Assembly (NCBI GenBank): GCA_017618015.1
Contig: JAFZVC010000039.1
Coordinates: 1 to 64,000, forward strand
Direction: 5' to 3'
Length of the DNA stretch: 64,000 nucleotides
DNA from: Spirochaetaceae bacterium
GTDB lineage: Bacteria; Spirochaetota; Spirochaetia; Treponematales; Treponemataceae
Below, one piece after another: positions 44,058 to 54,206 of this stretch; position 1 is the stretch's first letter, and each line of letters starts with the position of its first letter. A model generated the notes under the pieces. The model had not been told where the DNA came from, made no database searches, and saw nothing but the letters and a program-made list of their open reading frames with translations. Position numbers and translations under genes: made by a program.

Positions 44058-46912
44058 TTCTTACACAGTTCTTGAGCTAACTTCTCTTTAATATAATATC
44101 CTGTGTAAGATTTTTCTACTAGAGCAACTTGCTCCGGCGTTCCTTCGGCAATAATCTTGCCGCCGCCGGAACCGCCCTCCGGTCCAAGATCGATTATATA
44201 ATCTGCCTGAAGAATAACATCCAGGTTGTGCTCAATCATAACGACAGTGTTTCCCTGGTCCACAAGGCGGCCAATAACTTCCATAAGCTGTTTTACGTCT
44301 GCAAAGTGAAGACCCGTCGTCGGCTCGTCGAGTATGTAAAGCGTCTTGCCAGTTGAGCGGCGCGAAAGCTCGTTCGCAAGTTTTACGCGCTGTGCCTCGC
44401 CGCCCGAAAGCGTCAGGGCGGACTGACCAAGCTGAATATAGCCAAGCCCGACGGAAACAAGCGTCTCAAGCTTGTGCGCGATGTGCGGAATGTGGCAGAA
44501 GAAAGACGCCGCTTCCTCAATCGTCATGTTAAGAACGTCGTCAATGCTCTTTCCTTTATAGCGCACATCGAGCGTTTCCTGATTGAAGCGCCTTCCGTGA
44601 CAGACATCACAGCAAACGTATACGTCGGGCAAAAAGTTCATTTCGATTGTGATTGTACCCGCTCCAAGACAGTTCTCGCAGCGTCCGCCCTTCACATTGA
44701 AACTGAAGCGTCCAGGCTTGTAGCCGCGCGCTTTAGCATCCGGCAGACTCGCAAAAAGGTCGCGAATGTCGTTGAAAACGCCGACATACGTTGCTGGGTT
44801 GGAGCGCGGAGTGCGCCCGATAGGTGTCTGGTCTATGTTGATAATCTTGTCTATGTTCTCAAGACCTGTAATCTTTTTGTACGCACCTTCCTGTATGTTC
44901 GAGCGCATGACGCGGTTGCTCGCCGCCGGCCAGAACACGTCGCTAAGAAGCGTTGATTTCCCAGAGCCAGAAACTCCAGTAATACAAGTAAATGCGCCAA
45001 GCGGGAACTTGACGCTTATGTTCTTAAGGTTGTGCTCGGTGCAGCCTTCAAGCGTTATAAAAAGACCGTTTCCGGCGCGTCGCGTCGTAGGAATGTCCAT
45101 GCGCAAAGTGCCGGCAAGATACTGCCCAGTAACACTTTCTTTCACCTTCATAACATCTTCCGGCGTTCCCGATGCCATTACGTTGCCGCCATGAACACCG
45201 GCTCCGGGACCAAGGTCCACAATCCAGTCGGCGGTGCGGAGCGTCTGCTCGTCATGCTCAACGACGATAAGCGTGTTGCCGATGTCGCGCAGGTACGTCA
45301 GCGTGTCTATAAGACGCTGGTTGTCGCGCTGGTGAAGCCCGATTGAAGGCTCGTCGAGTATGTAAAGAACACCGACAAGGCTGGAGCCAATCTGAGTTGC
45401 AAGCCTGATGCGCTGCGCCTCTCCACCGGAAAGCGTAGCCGCCTGCCGTTCCAAAGTAAGGTACTGCAAGCCGACGTTTTTAAGAAAGCCAAGGCGGCTT
45501 CTTATTTCTTTAAGTATTTGCTCGGCAATTTTTGCTTCTGTTTCGGTTAGGCGCAGCGCGTCAAAGAACGCGAGCGACTCTGTGACGGAAAACTCGCAAA
45601 GCTCAAAAATGTTTTTACCGCCGACCGTGACACCGAGCGCTTCTTTTTTAAGACGCTTGCCGCCACAACAGCCACACGTTTTGTGCGACATCAGTTTTTC
45701 AAAGTTTTCTTTTTGCGCGTCAGAGAACGACTCGTTATATCTCCGCCGTAACTCCGGCAAAAGTCCCGGCCATTTCTGCACGAACTCCGAAGTTCCTGTT
45801 CCGTCGGAGCGAACATATTTGAACTTAAGCTGCTCCTCGCTTCCATGCATAAGAAGCTCGTACTCTTTTTTCGTGAAATCCTTAATCGGCTTGTCGAGCG
45901 GAAGCCCGAACTGCTTTGAAAGCGCCTCAAACCGGCTTCTATTCCAGTTCGAGTCTATGTTGTAGCCGTGTATCGCGCCCTCGTTCAGCGACAAACTTCT
46001 GTCCGGCAGAATAAGGTTCTCGTCAAACTCCTGCTTTTCGCCAAGTCCCGTACACTCAGGGCACGCACCAAACGGATTGTTGAACGAAAAAAGCCTTGGC
46101 TGAAGTTCCGGTATAGAGATTCCGCAGTCCGGGCAAGAGTTTTTCTGTGAAAAGAATACTTCGCTTTCTCCGCCGCCTTCTTCCGTTGGCAAAGAGCGCA
46201 GCACCACGACGATGCCGTTCGCATAATTCAAAGCCGCTTCAACAGAATCTGCAAGACGGCGGCGGACATCGGCATTAAGCTTTATCCTATCTATAACAAG
46301 ATCGATCGAGTGTTTTTTCTGCTTATCAAGCTTCACGCCGTCGGTAAGCTCAACCATAAGACCGTCTATACGCGCGCGCTGAAAACCTGACTTTATCGCA
46401 TCTTCAACAACCTTCTGATGCTCACCCTTCTTTCCGTGAATCACCGGAGAAAGCACCTGAATCTTCGTGCCTTCCGGCCAGCTCATAATCGTGTCGATAA
46501 TCTGGTCGGTTGACTGCTCGCGAATCTCGCGCCCGCACTCAGGACAATGCGCATGACCAATCCGCGCGTACAAAAGCCTGTAGTAGTCATAAATCTCCGT
46601 TACCGTACCGACCGTCGATCGCGGATTCTTGTGAGTCGTTTTTTGCTCTATCGAAATTGCAGGAGAAAGACCTTCTATAAAATCAAGATCGGGCTTGTCC
46701 ATCCTGCCCAAAAACTGGCGGGCATAAGCGGAAAGGCTTTCGACGTAACGACGCTGTCCTTCCGCAAAAATCGTATCGAACGCAAGCGAACTTTTGCCGG
46801 AGCCAGAAAGCCCGGACACAACAATCAGCTTGTCTCTTGGAAGCTCAAGATCTATATTTTTCAGGTTATGTTCCCGCGCACCGCGGATAATCAGTTTGTC
46901 AGAAGCACTCAT
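44054..46912 (-). CDS. uvrA: Excinuclease ABC subunit A
   Basis: Protein of 952 residues, normal for UvrA. The first ABC half has Walker [15 protein letters not shown]; the zinc fingers lie in CPECGREI and CPDCGISI...CPECTGLG. The second half has [14 protein letters not shown], the zinc finger CENCLGAG...[10 protein letters not shown], both LSGGEAQR signatures and Walker [12 protein letters not shown]. It finds damaged DNA in nucleotide excision repair. TATAAT lies 9 nt before the ATG with no ribosome site, so the mRNA is nearly leaderless. Confidence 0.95.
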   Translation of the reverse strand: MSASDKLIIRGAREHNLKNIDLELPRDKLIVVSGLSGSGKSSLAFDTIFAEGQRRYVESLSAYARQFLGRMDKPDLDFIEGLSPAISIEQKTTHKNPRSTVGTVTEIYDYYRLLYARIGHAHCPECGREIREQSTDQIIDTIMSWPEGTKIQVLSPVIHGKKGEHQKVVEDAIKSGFQRARIDGLMVELTDGVKLDKQKKHSIDLVIDRIKLNADVRRRLADSVEAALNYANGIVVVLRSLPTEEGGGESEVFFSQKNSCPDCGISIPELQPRLFSFNNPFGACPECTGLGEKQEFDENLILPDRSLSLNEGAIHGYNIDSNWNRSRFEALSKQFGLPLDKPIKDFTKKEYELLMHGSEEQLKFKYVRSDGTGTSEFVQKWPGLLPELRRRYNESFSDAQKENFEKLMSHKTCGCCGGKRLKKEALGVTVGGKNIFELCEFSVTESLAFFDALRLTETEAKIAEQILKEIRSRLGFLKNVGLQYLTLERQAATLSGGEAQRIRLATQIGSSLVGVLYILDEPSIGLHQRDNQRLIDTLTYLRDIGNTLIVVEHDEQTLRTADWIVDLGPGAGVHGGNVMASGTPEDVMKVKESVTGQYLAGTLRMDIPTTRRAGNGLFITLEGCTEHNLKNISVKFPLGAFTCITGVSGSGKSTLLSDVFWPAASNRVMRSNIQEGAYKKITGLENIDKIINIDQTPIGRTPRSNPATYVGVFNDIRDLFASLPDAKARGYKPGRFSFNVKGGRCENCLGAGTITIEMNFLPDVYVCCDVCHGRRFNQETLDVRYKGKSIDDVLNMTIEEAASFFCHIPHIAHKLETLVSVGLGYIQLGQSALTLSGGEAQRVKLANELSRRSTGKTLYILDEPTTGLHFADVKQLMEVIGRLVDQGNTVVMIEHNLDVILQADYIIDLGPEGGSGGGKIIAEGTPEQVALVEKSYTGYYIKEKLAQELCKK

Positions 46913-46921
46913 ATACTATAC

Positions 46922-46949
46922 ATTATACAAGTTTTAAAAGTTTGCGCAA
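46922..46949 (-). promoter_or_regulatory. Promoter of uvrA (near-leaderless)
   Basis: Minus-strand TTGCGC (46944-46949), 16 bp, TATAAT (46922-46927), 9 nt to the ATG at 46912. No LexA-like box was recognised. Confidence 0.6.
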
Positions 46950-46962
46950 TACTTTTCGTGCA

Positions 46963-47068
46963 TTGACACAATCCCGCCAAAGTTCTATAACAATCTTAGT
47001 TATACGAGCAAAGGCGCTCATTCAGTTCTGTAACTATCGTTGCCGGACGGAATGAACGCCTTTTTTTT
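46963..47068 (+). promoter_or_regulatory. carA promoter and terminator-bearing leader
   Basis: TTGACA (46963-46968), 17 bp, TATAAC (46986-46991). The leader then forms a stem AAAGGCG-C-TCATTC (47010-47023) with GAATGA-A-CGCCTTT (47050-47063), ending in eight T (47061-47068) only 13 nt before the carA start. This is an intrinsic terminator inside the leader, so expression probably depends on read-through, as in attenuation. No PyrR-binding consensus or leader peptide was recognised. Confidence 0.7.
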
Positions 47069-47081
47069 GTTTGGAGTGCAA

Positions 47082-48266
47082 ATGAGCGACGCATATCTTA
47101 TTCTTGCCGACGGTACAGTTTTCAAAGGAAAATCCATCGGCGAAACAGGAACCACAATCGGCGAAACCGTCTTCACGACGGGAATGACTGGCTATCTTGA
47201 AACATTGACCGACCCGAGTTACTACGGGCAGATTGTAACGCAAACATTCCCGCTTATCGGGAACTACGGCGTTATCCCGGAGGATTTTGAAAGCAAAAAA
47301 AGCTGGGTACGCGGATACATTGTCCGCGAGCTTTGCGATGATCCGAGCAACTTCCGCTCTGGTGGCACTCTTAACGATTTTCTTAAAACACAAGGAATTG
47401 TAGGCATTTGCGGAATAGACACACGCGCGCTCACAAAAAAACTGCGCGAGTCGGGCGTTATGAACGGCATGATTGCGAGCGGCGAAAACGCGGAAAATAT
47501 CGTGCAAGAGGCAGCGAAAAATCCCGGTAAAATCCGCGAATACATGATAACGGACGCGGTGAAAAGCGTACAAAGCAGTGGGGTTAATGGGGGGGAAGAC
47601 TCCCCCTACGCCTCATCTAAAGAATCGGCTACCCCCTCTACAGGGGCTACGCCCCCGTACCCCCAAACCAACCACACGGATTCGGGATTGTTAACACAAT
47701 CCCGAAAGGTTGTACTTTTCGATTTTGGAGCAAAGGCGAACATCGAGCGTGAGCTTGAGAAACGCGGCTGCCAGGTTACCGTTGTTCCGTGCGACACAAC
47801 CGCCAAGCAGATTTTCGCCCTCAATCCCGATGGCTTAATGCTTTCTAACGGCCCCGGCGACCCTGCCGAAAACACCACGATTATCGAAGAAATCCGCAAA
47901 ATCTGCGACACAGGAAAGCTCCCCATTTTCGGAATCTGCCTTGGTCATCAAATGCTTGCACTCGCCCGCGGCTGCAAAACGTCAAAGCTCAAATACGGTC
48001 ACCGGGGCGGCAACCATCCCGTAAAAGACACATCATCCGGCCGAGTCTACATAACAAGCCAGAACCACGGTTACGCCGTCGAGTCCGACATGCTTCCGTC
48101 CTTCGCTACAATGAGCTTTTTCAACGTCAACGACAACACCTGCGAAGGAATACGCTACAACGATATTCCGGCTTTCAGCGTCCAGTTTCACCCGGAAGCG
48201 TGCGGCGGTCCGCACGACACGAACTTTTTGTTCGACGAGTTTGTTGAAATGATGCAAAAAGCATAA
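47082..48266 (+). CDS. carA: Carbamoyl-phosphate synthase small (glutaminase) subunit
   Basis: Protein of 394 residues from the ATG at 47082 (GGAG upstream). The N-terminal CPSase small domain (about 1-165) has DGTVFKGKSIGETG, FTTGMTGYLETLTDPSYYGQI and GICGIDTRALTKKLRE. The class I glutaminase domain follows with GLMLSNGPGDPAENT, the nucleophile in FGICLGHQMLALA and the His/Glu of SVQFHPEA. Between the two domains an extra stretch of about 35 Ser/Thr/Pro-rich residues (SSGVNGGEDSPYASS...) is coded by a GC-rich hairpin repeat that also occurs elsewhere in the window. It makes carbamoyl phosphate for pyrimidines and arginine together with the split CarB. Confidence 0.95.
   Translation: MSDAYLILADGTVFKGKSIGETGTTIGETVFTTGMTGYLETLTDPSYYGQIVTQTFPLIGNYGVIPEDFESKKSWVRGYIVRELCDDPSNFRSGGTLNDFLKTQGIVGICGIDTRALTKKLRESGVMNGMIASGENAENIVQEAAKNPGKIREYMITDAVKSVQSSGVNGGEDSPYASSKESATPSTGATPPYPQTNHTDSGLLTQSRKVVLFDFGAKANIERELEKRGCQVTVVPCDTTAKQIFALNPDGLMLSNGPGDPAENTTIIEEIRKICDTGKLPIFGICLGHQMLALARGCKTSKLKYGHRGGNHPVKDTSSGRVYITSQNHGYAVESDMLPSFATMSFFNVNDNTCEGIRYNDIPAFSVQFHPEACGGPHDTNFLFDEFVEMMQKA
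47580..47664 (-). repeat. GC-rich hairpin element, copy A (in frame inside carA)
   Basis: 85 bp, in the reverse orientation relative to copies B, C, D and F. Read on the minus strand it has GGGGG...GCCCC, AGAGGGGGTAGCC and the closing GGGGGAGTCTTCCCCC hairpin. It encodes the interdomain insert of CarA without breaking the frame. Confidence 0.7.
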
Positions 48267-48270
48267 AAAA

Positions 48271-48299
48271 ACGGACTCCCGCATTGCGGAAGTCCGTTC
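48271..48299 (-). terminator. Terminator between carA and the lipoprotein gene
   Basis: Stem AACGGACT (48271-48278) with AGTCCGTT (48291-48298 region) enclosing a smaller CCGCATTGCGG hairpin. On the minus strand it is followed by a T-run (A-run at 48266-48272 on plus), so it should stop transcription of the lipoprotein gene. Confidence 0.75.
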
Positions 48300-48329
48300 A
48301 GTAAAGGTAAATATCACCCCTTTACGCGA

Positions 48330-49292
48330 TTAAAGCCAAGGTAACTTTTGAGCTCCTGCCGCCGTAAGAGTTATAATTTTACCATCATGTGATTCCGTAC
48401 AATCTGTTGGTATATCAAGAATTAAGCCGTTTAAATCTCCCGCAAAAGTGATACGATCATCCGTTCTGCTTCCTATATAACTTGATGGTACCGGCAATAC
48501 CATTTCGCCATTATAAGCCATAATCGCCACAGCGTTATCCATCACAACAAGAAGTGTGTCTAAACCAGAATCTGTAAAGTTTAAAACCTTACCATCAAGC
48601 GTATAATCAGAACCAGCTGTAAAAGCCGCTCCCAAATCAGTAAAATCTGATTCTGTAATTCCGAAATTAATCAGAATACCATCAACCTTCGCTATATAGC
48701 CTTGTGCACACTCAATCGTCACATCTTCGGTTTCTGCTCCCAAGTTAAGGAAAGAAAGATCTGCTAATGCAGCTGGATAAGTTACTGTAAGCTTTTCGTC
48801 ATCAAGAACGCCAGTAATTTCATAATCATTTGTTGCAATTGTGATTGTGCCGGAAACAGCGTCTTCTGATGCAGCCCAAGTAAACGTTGTTTTATTGCAT
48901 CTAGCTGCTATTTGTGCTCGTACAATACTTTTATCTTGCTCAGTAACGCCATCCTTAAAAGCCGTCTCATATTCGCCTTCATAGTATGCTTTTCCATCTG
49001 CCATGAAATAGTATTTATAATTTATTGTAAGTCCATTCAAAACATCTTCATAATAACGGATATCAACACCACTTTCATAGTAAGCTTCCATATCATAAAT
49101 TTCTTGTGCCGTAAACTCTTTTACAAAAACCCATGATGTTCCTGGAAGTTCTTCTGCGGCATCAGGTGCAGAGGCAGGTGCTGGAGTTTGTGTAGGGGTG
49201 TTAACAGGGCCGGAACATGCGAAGAACAAGCACGCTGTCATTACAACGAAAAGCATAAATAAGCTTTTTTTCATCAAATTAGAATGATTCAT
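48330..49292 (-). CDS. Lipoprotein of unknown function with phase-variable-type promoter
   Basis: Protein of 320 residues from the ATG at 49292, 7 nt after AAAGGAG. The signal peptide ends LFFAC, followed by a Pro/Thr/Ala linker (GPVNTPTQTPAPASAPD). The mature part begins LPGTSWVFVKEF and has beta-rich repeats of the lipocalin-like or calycin-like kind (YYFMADGKAYYEGEYET, FTWAASEDAVSGTITI), often seen in spirochaete lipoproteins. I do not recognise a precise family. The promoter contains a G9 tract. Confidence 0.7.
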   Translation of the reverse strand: MNHSNLMKKSLFMLFVVMTACLFFACSGPVNTPTQTPAPASAPDAAEELPGTSWVFVKEFTAQEIYDMEAYYESGVDIRYYEDVLNGLTINYKYYFMADGKAYYEGEYETAFKDGVTEQDKSIVRAQIAARCNKTTFTWAASEDAVSGTITIATNDYEITGVLDDEKLTVTYPAALADLSFLNLGAETEDVTIECAQGYIAKVDGILINFGITESDFTDLGAAFTAGSDYTLDGKVLNFTDSGLDTLLVVMDNAVAIMAYNGEMVLPVPSSYIGSRTDDRITFAGDLNGLILDIPTDCTESHDGKIITLTAAGAQKLPWL

Positions 49293-49332
49293 ATAAACTC
49301 CTTTGAAACCTGTAGAAGTAGATTTCGCAAAC

Positions 49333-49361
49333 ATTATCCCCCCCCCAGAAAAATTTGTCAA
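49333..49361 (-). promoter_or_regulatory. Promoter with a poly-G tract in the spacer
   Basis: Minus-strand TTGACA (49356-49361) and GATAAT (49333-49338) are 17 bp apart. The spacer consists largely of a run of nine G (49338-49346 on the plus strand as C). Slipped-strand change of the tract would alter spacer length and promoter strength. At nine G the spacing is optimal. Confidence 0.75.
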
Positions 49362-49416
49362 ACAAAACCTTACGAAATAAATGAAAAAAATACATTTCTA
49401 TCTTGTGGGGCACATA

Positions 49417-49495
49417 TTTACACTAAAAAATAAAAGTGATATATTTTCGTCAGTCAAAGGCGACACTATCTTGAGTGATGGTGTCGCTTTTTTTT
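49417..49495 (+). promoter_or_regulatory. carB N-half promoter and terminator leader
   Basis: TTTACA (49417-49422), 17 bp, TATATT (49440-49445). A terminator follows at once: stem GCGACACTATC (49460-49470) / GATGGTGTCGC (49477-49487) and eight T (49488-49495). The start codon is at 49613, so all transcripts must pass this hairpin. A nearly identical leader precedes the C-half gene at 59380-59458. Together with the poly-G promoter and repeat copy B this accounts for the 320 bp gap before carB. Confidence 0.75.
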
Positions 49496-49508
49496 GTGCA
49501 AAAAACCT

Positions 49509-49600
49509 GGGGGCATTGCGGGGGCGACAACAGAAAGCATTGCCCCCGCAGAGGGGGTAGGCGGCAACCTTGTGCCGCCGAGGGGGAGACTTCCCCCTAC
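49509..49600 (+). repeat. GC-rich hairpin element, copy B (in carB N-half leader)
   Basis: 92 bp between the leader terminator and the Shine-Dalgarno. It has GGGGGCAT...ATTGCCCCC, AGAGGGGGTAGGC, a middle stem GGCGGCA/TGCCGCC and the closing GGGGGAGACTTCCCCC. It ends 3 nt before the AGGAG ribosome site. Confidence 0.7.
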
Positions 49601-49612
49601 GAAGGAGCTAGA

Positions 49613-51292
49613 ATGCCATTAAACAGTAATATTCACAAAGTTATGATTATTGGCTCGGGACCGATTATCATCGGACAGGCGGCAGAGTTTGACTACGCTG
49701 GAAACCAGGCGTGCCGTGCGCTTAAAAGCGTGGGGCTTGAGGTTTGCCTTGTGAATTCAAATCCAGCAACGCTTATGACAGATAAGAGCATGGCAGACGA
49801 AATATACATTGAGCCGCTGACGCTCCGGACTGTTGAGCGGATTATCGAGAAAGAAAAGCCCGATTCGCTCCTTTCAACGCTCGGTGGGCAGACAGGTCTT
49901 ACATTGAGCATGGAGCTTGCGAAATCCGGGTTTCTGGAATCGCACGGCGTTCAGCTTTTGGGTGCGGTGCCTGAAACAATCGATAAAGCCGAAGACAGAC
50001 AACTTTTCAAAGACATGATGGAAAAAATCGGGGAGCCCGTAATTCCGTCAAAGGTTGTGACGACATACGAGGATGCGATCGATTTTGTGCACAATGAAAT
50101 CGGGCTGCCGGCTATAATCCGCCCCGCTTTCACGCTTGGCGGCACAGGCGGAGGCATTTGCCGGACAGAAGCGGAGCTTGACGAAATCGTGCGGAACGGC
50201 TTGCATCGTTCGCCTATCCACCAGATTCTTGTGGAAAAGTGCATTGCCGGCTGGAAGGAAATTGAATACGAGGTGATGCGCGACAGTACCGGAAACGTTA
50301 TTACTGTCTGCTCAATGGAAAATATAGACCCGGTAGGCGTTCACACAGGAGACTCAATCGTCGTCGCGCCAACGCTGACGCTTGCAGATAAAGAGTACCA
50401 GATGCTCCGCACCGCAGCGCTCAATATCATAAGCGAGCTCAAGATTGAGGGCGGCTGTAACTGCCAGTTCGCTCTCAACCCGGACAGCTTTGAATACGCT
50501 GTAATCGAAGTAAACCCGCGTGTCTCGCGCTCTTCGGCGCTTGCGAGTAAGGCGACAGGCTATCCTATCGCAAAAGTTGCCGCGCTCATCGCCGTTGGCT
50601 TCACACTCGACGAGATTCCGAACTTCGTTACAAAAAAGACGACTGCGTGCTTTGAGCCTGTGCTCGATTACGTCGTCGTAAAAATGCCGAAATTCCCGTT
50701 TGACAAGTTCGTTTATGCAGCGCGGAAGCTCGGTACGCAGATGAAGGCGACAGGCGAAGTTATGGCGATTGGTCAAAGTTTTGAGGAAGCGCTTCTTAAA
50801 GCTGTGCGCGGTGCGGAGCTAAAAACCTCGTCGCTTGATTTGCCTGTATTCGCGCGTGAAAGTGACGACAAGATTATGACGCGTGTCAGCCAGTGTACCG
50901 ACCAGCGCATTTTCGCGATTTACCAGGCGTTGAAGCGCGGGCTTATGAACGTGGAGCAGATTCACGAAATCACCAAAATTGACAGATGGTTTTTGTGGAA
51001 GATCGAGAAGATTGTTCAACTTGAGAAGCACGGGGGCGTTGTGGGGGTGGCCCCCGCAGAGGGGGTTGCGGAAAACGGCGCTTTAGCGGCGGTTGGAGCG
51101 CAGGGGGAGACTTCCCCCGCCAGAACCTTGCTTTACCCGCCGTGCAGCTTCAAAATGGTAGACACATGCGCCGGAGAATTCGCTGCGGAAACGCCATACT
51201 TCTATTCTACGAGCATTGGCGCGGACGGCACTGTCGGCGAGAATGAGGCTGCAGCATACCTTGAAGAACAGCGTATAACCGCGCAAAACTAA
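49613..51292 (+). CDS. carB: Carbamoyl-phosphate synthase large subunit, N-terminal half
   Basis: Protein of 559 residues from the ATG at 49613 (GGAG upstream). It covers only the first half of a usual CarB of about 1070 residues. The carboxyphosphate domain has [76 protein letters not shown] and [22 protein letters not shown]. Then comes the oligomerisation domain, ending [18 protein letters not shown], exactly where the second half begins in one-piece enzymes. Residues near 475-505 are coded by hairpin copy C (in full [15 protein letters not shown]...GETSPA). The other half is at 59483. Confidence 0.95.
   Translation: MPLNSNIHKVMIIGSGPIIIGQAAEFDYAGNQACRALKSVGLEVCLVNSNPATLMTDKSMADEIYIEPLTLRTVERIIEKEKPDSLLSTLGGQTGLTLSMELAKSGFLESHGVQLLGAVPETIDKAEDRQLFKDMMEKIGEPVIPSKVVTTYEDAIDFVHNEIGLPAIIRPAFTLGGTGGGICRTEAELDEIVRNGLHRSPIHQILVEKCIAGWKEIEYEVMRDSTGNVITVCSMENIDPVGVHTGDSIVVAPTLTLADKEYQMLRTAALNIISELKIEGGCNCQFALNPDSFEYAVIEVNPRVSRSSALASKATGYPIAKVAALIAVGFTLDEIPNFVTKKTTACFEPVLDYVVVKMPKFPFDKFVYAARKLGTQMKATGEVMAIGQSFEEALLKAVRGAELKTSSLDLPVFARESDDKIMTRVSQCTDQRIFAIYQALKRGLMNVEQIHEITKIDRWFLWKIEKIVQLEKHGGVVGVAPAEGVAENGALAAVGAQGETSPARTLLYPPCSFKMVDTCAGEFAAETPYFYSTSIGADGTVGENEAAAYLEEQRITAQN
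51032..51119 (+). repeat. GC-rich hairpin element, copy C (in frame inside carB N-half)
   Basis: 88 bp with GGGGGTGGCCCCC, GCAGAGGGGGTTGCGG, the middle arm and closing GGGGGAGACTTCCCCC. It is nearly the reverse complement of copy E in the other carB half (about seven differences by eye), yet both are open in the host frame. Confidence 0.75.
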
Positions 51293-51349
51293 ACTGCTAG
51301 ATAGCTTTTATCCGCGTTTTGTGTTATACAGGAAGAAAGAGGTGCGGGT

Positions 51350-51979
51350 ATGAACGAAAACATCATAAAGCGATATGAGCTTTTGGCTTCAAAAGTAATC
51401 AAAGGTCTTGAATCAAGAAATATGAGCGGATATTATGCCGCAGACAAAGAATCGGCTTTGAAAAAAGCTCTGGAGATTATTCCCGAAGGAAGCTCTGTCT
51501 CAATGGGTGGCGCGATGAGCGTTCATGAGATAGGTCTTTCCGATGCCCTTAAAAAAGGCAACTACAACTTCATCGACAGGGATGCGTATGAAGACAAAAG
51601 AGCCGCCATGCTCGCCGCATACGACGCAGATGTTTTCCTTTCCAGCGCAAACGCAATGACAGAAGACGGCGTACTTATAAACGTTGATGGAAACTCTAAC
51701 AGAGTCTCGGCCATTGCGCAGGGACCGAAAAAAGTCGTTTTCATCGTGGGAATGAACAAGATTTGCCCTGATGTAGACAGCGCGATGAAAAGAGCAAGGA
51801 ACGTAGCCGCTCCAATAAACGCACAAAGATTCGGGCTTTCAACACCATGCACAAAGACAGGCTCCTGCATGAACTGTAAGTCACCTGACACAATCTGCTG
51901 CCAGATTCTTATAACAAGATTCTCCCGGCACAAAGACAGGATTCACGTAATTCTTGTAAACGACAATTTAGGATTCTAA
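51350..51979 (+). CDS. LUD-domain protein (LutC/YkgG-related)
   Basis: Protein of 209 residues with the LUD domain pattern. The N-terminal helix precedes GYYAADKESALKKALEIIPEGSSVSMGGAMSV; DADVFLSSANAMTEDGVLINVDGNSNRV and VVFIVGMNKICPDVDSAMKR follow. The C-terminal STPCTKTGSCMNCKSPDTICC, five cysteines in 20 residues, may bind a metal or iron-sulphur cluster. Related proteins take part in lactate oxidation, but lutA/lutB are not present, so the role is open. AGAGGTG precedes the ATG. Confidence 0.8.
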   Translation: MNENIIKRYELLASKVIKGLESRNMSGYYAADKESALKKALEIIPEGSSVSMGGAMSVHEIGLSDALKKGNYNFIDRDAYEDKRAAMLAAYDADVFLSSANAMTEDGVLINVDGNSNRVSAIAQGPKKVVFIVGMNKICPDVDSAMKRARNVAAPINAQRFGLSTPCTKTGSCMNCKSPDTICCQILITRFSRHKDRIHVILVNDNLGF

Positions 51980-52031
51980 GAGATTAAGATGTATATTGGG
52001 GTGTTGATTGTCAATGGCGGCAATTTCTTTG

Positions 52032-53180
52032 TCATTCAATCACTTCCCAATGGCCGTTCTTGTCCGCACCCACTCGTTTGATGATTCCCTGTTCCTGCAA
52101 TTTTTTCATATTACGATTTACGGTTTCGCGGGCTAGAGATAATTCTTTTGCAATTTCAGTCTGAGAAACAAACTGATTTTGTTTTATGGCTCTAATTATA
52201 TTTTGTTGCACCTCAGTTAAATTTACAGTGATTTTACTGTGACTTTCGTGTGATTTTTGAGTAATCTTTGCAGTATCGTTTACAGGCAGATTTTTCTCCG
52301 AACTTTTATCGTTTTCTCCGAACTTTTTGATATATTCATCATAATCAATATGGGTGTAGCGGTTTTTAAGTTCGTTATTTTCGCCAAGCAGGATATTTCG
52401 GAAAAACTTTTCAAGGTATTCCGTATTCATATAAATATCTTTCTGCATATTCGTATAATTTGCACGAACAAGCGCATTGCGGAAATACCAGCTGTGTTTT
52501 TCAAAAGGTTCGTTGTTTACATTAAAGCCAAGCGAGTGCAGATACTTAATCGTAAAAACTGCTGTTGTTCTTGTGTTACCCTCACCAAAGGGATGAATCT
52601 GCCAGATATTTGCAACAAATCTAGTTAAGTGTTTTACGGCATCTTCCTTTGAAAGTTTTGAATAGTCAAAGTTTTTTTCTGTTTCAAAATCATATTTTAG
52701 TGTTTCTTTAATTAAATCGGCATTGGCATATAAAACTGTGTCACCGTTCAAAACCCATTCTTTTTTTGTAATATTGTAATCACGAAATTTTCCGGCCTTA
52801 ACTTTATAAAATACACCTTTGAAAAGCCGTTCGTGAATCGATAATAATTGATTAGGAGTAAAACTGAAAGATTTTTCAGAAAGCAATTCCGTAATTCGAG
52901 CCGAAACCTTGTCCGCTTCTTCTGTCTCACTTTCGTCATCTGTGCGAATTGCTTTGGACTCATAATATGTATCTATAAGTTTCTTTGCTTCTTCAATAGA
53001 AATTTCGCCTTCAATATTCCGCTTTGCAGTTTCATAAAGATAGGCAGAAGGCGTAAGCCCATCAACCTGCTGCAAGCCAGTTGCAATTGACCAGGCGATA
53101 CTTTTTTCTCTTTTATCAGGTTCGCCCTCACGGATGTAGGATTCAAAATCAAAACTTATCTGTTTCTTTGCCTTTGCCAT
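52032..53180 (-). CDS. Fic-domain protein with C-terminal winged helix
   Basis: Protein of 382 residues from the ATG at 53180 (AAGGTG 6 nt before it). The Fic core is HPFGEGNTRTTA, an intact match to HPFx(D/E)GN(G/K)R-type motifs with catalytic His, so AMP or other nucleotide transfer is likely. An N-terminal RNIEGEIS segment sits where class II inhibitory helices lie. The C-terminal 70 residues form a winged helix-turn-helix (SQTEIAKELSLARETVNRNMKKLQEQGIIKR), probably for autoregulation. TATAAT is at 53198-53203 on the minus strand. Codon use is more AT-rich than its neighbours, suggesting transfer. Confidence 0.85.
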   Translation of the reverse strand: MAKAKKQISFDFESYIREGEPDKREKSIAWSIATGLQQVDGLTPSAYLYETAKRNIEGEISIEEAKKLIDTYYESKAIRTDDESETEEADKVSARITELLSEKSFSFTPNQLLSIHERLFKGVFYKVKAGKFRDYNITKKEWVLNGDTVLYANADLIKETLKYDFETEKNFDYSKLSKEDAVKHLTRFVANIWQIHPFGEGNTRTTAVFTIKYLHSLGFNVNNEPFEKHSWYFRNALVRANYTNMQKDIYMNTEYLEKFFRNILLGENNELKNRYTHIDYDEYIKKFGENDKSSEKNLPVNDTAKITQKSHESHSKITVNLTEVQQNIIRAIKQNQFVSQTEIAKELSLARETVNRNMKKLQEQGIIKRVGADKNGHWEVIE

Positions 53181-53247
53181 TTTTTTCACCTTAAAATATT
53201 ATATCATATCTTTTAGATTTTTTCCTCTAATATGCTATACTACGCTT

Positions 53248-54206
53248 ATGAAAATTCTCGTGATAAACAATCTGCTTGAAAAAAAGCATATAGACCTTAT
53301 AAAAACCACAGCGGACGAGCTTGGTGCGACCGTCTCTTTCTATAATTCCGAACCGGACATTCCACAGAGCGATTTCGACGCTGATATCATATACGGATTC
53401 GCGCCGTCTATCGTGAAGACGAGCAAAAAACTGAAGTGGCTGTGCGTTCCTTGGGCGGGCGTCGATTCCCTTATGGTGCCGGGATACTTCGCGAACGAGG
53501 ACTGCCTCCTCACGAACGCTGCGGGGGCTTATGGAGTTTCCATTGCGGAGCACATGATTGCAGTTGCCATAGTGATGCTTCGTCGGCTCAACGAGTTTTA
53601 GATGAGACTCGGAACGGAATGTGGCTTTCCCCGCGCCCGCAAAAATCCCTGAAAGACTGCCGTATCACGGTGATTGGAACAGGTGACATCGGTACAACTT
53701 TCGCAAAGCGGGCGCGGGCTTTTGAGCCGACGAACATAATCGGGGTGAACCGCAGCGGAAAAAGCCATGAGTCTGTATATGACAAGGTTCTTCCGGTAAG
53801 CGAGCTTGACAGCGTGCTCCCACAGACAGAGCTTCTTGCCATGTGTATTCCCGCGACTCCGGAGACGCAGAACATCCTTTCACGCGAGCGGTTCGCGCTT
53901 CTGCCAGAAGGCGCTTACATCATAAACGTAGGCCGTGGCTCTGCAATCGACGAGGAAGCCCTTGCCGACAACTTGGAAAGAGGACATATTGCGGGAGCCG
54001 CACTCGACGTATATCAGAAAGAGCCGCTGCCAAAAGAAAGCCGCCTTTGGAAAATGAAGAATCTTGTTATAACGCCGCATGTGGCAGGAAACATGACGCT
54101 TCCATACACAAAAGACAAGAACGTCGCGATGTTTTTGGAAGACCTCAGGAATTTCGCCGCCGGAAAGCCTCTCCGCTATATCGTAGACAAAAAACTTGGC
54201 TACTAG
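53248..54206 (+). pseudogene. D-2-hydroxyacid dehydrogenase, frameshifted
   Basis: The first frame (53248-53601) gives MKILVINNLLEKK and the substrate domain as far as IAVAIVMLRRLNEF and a TAG. The rest continues in another frame as DETRNGMWLSPRPQ, the NAD motif VIGTGDIGTTFAKRA, NVGRGSAIDEEALADNL with the catalytic Arg/Glu region and the catalytic His of ITPHVAGN, ending at 54206. One extra T in the run at about 53597-53600 would join the frames as NEFLDETRN, giving about 319 residues. It is either a real recent frameshift, a sequencing slip in a T-run, or a rarely used slip site. The promoter TATACT is 6 nt from the ATG. Confidence 0.75.
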
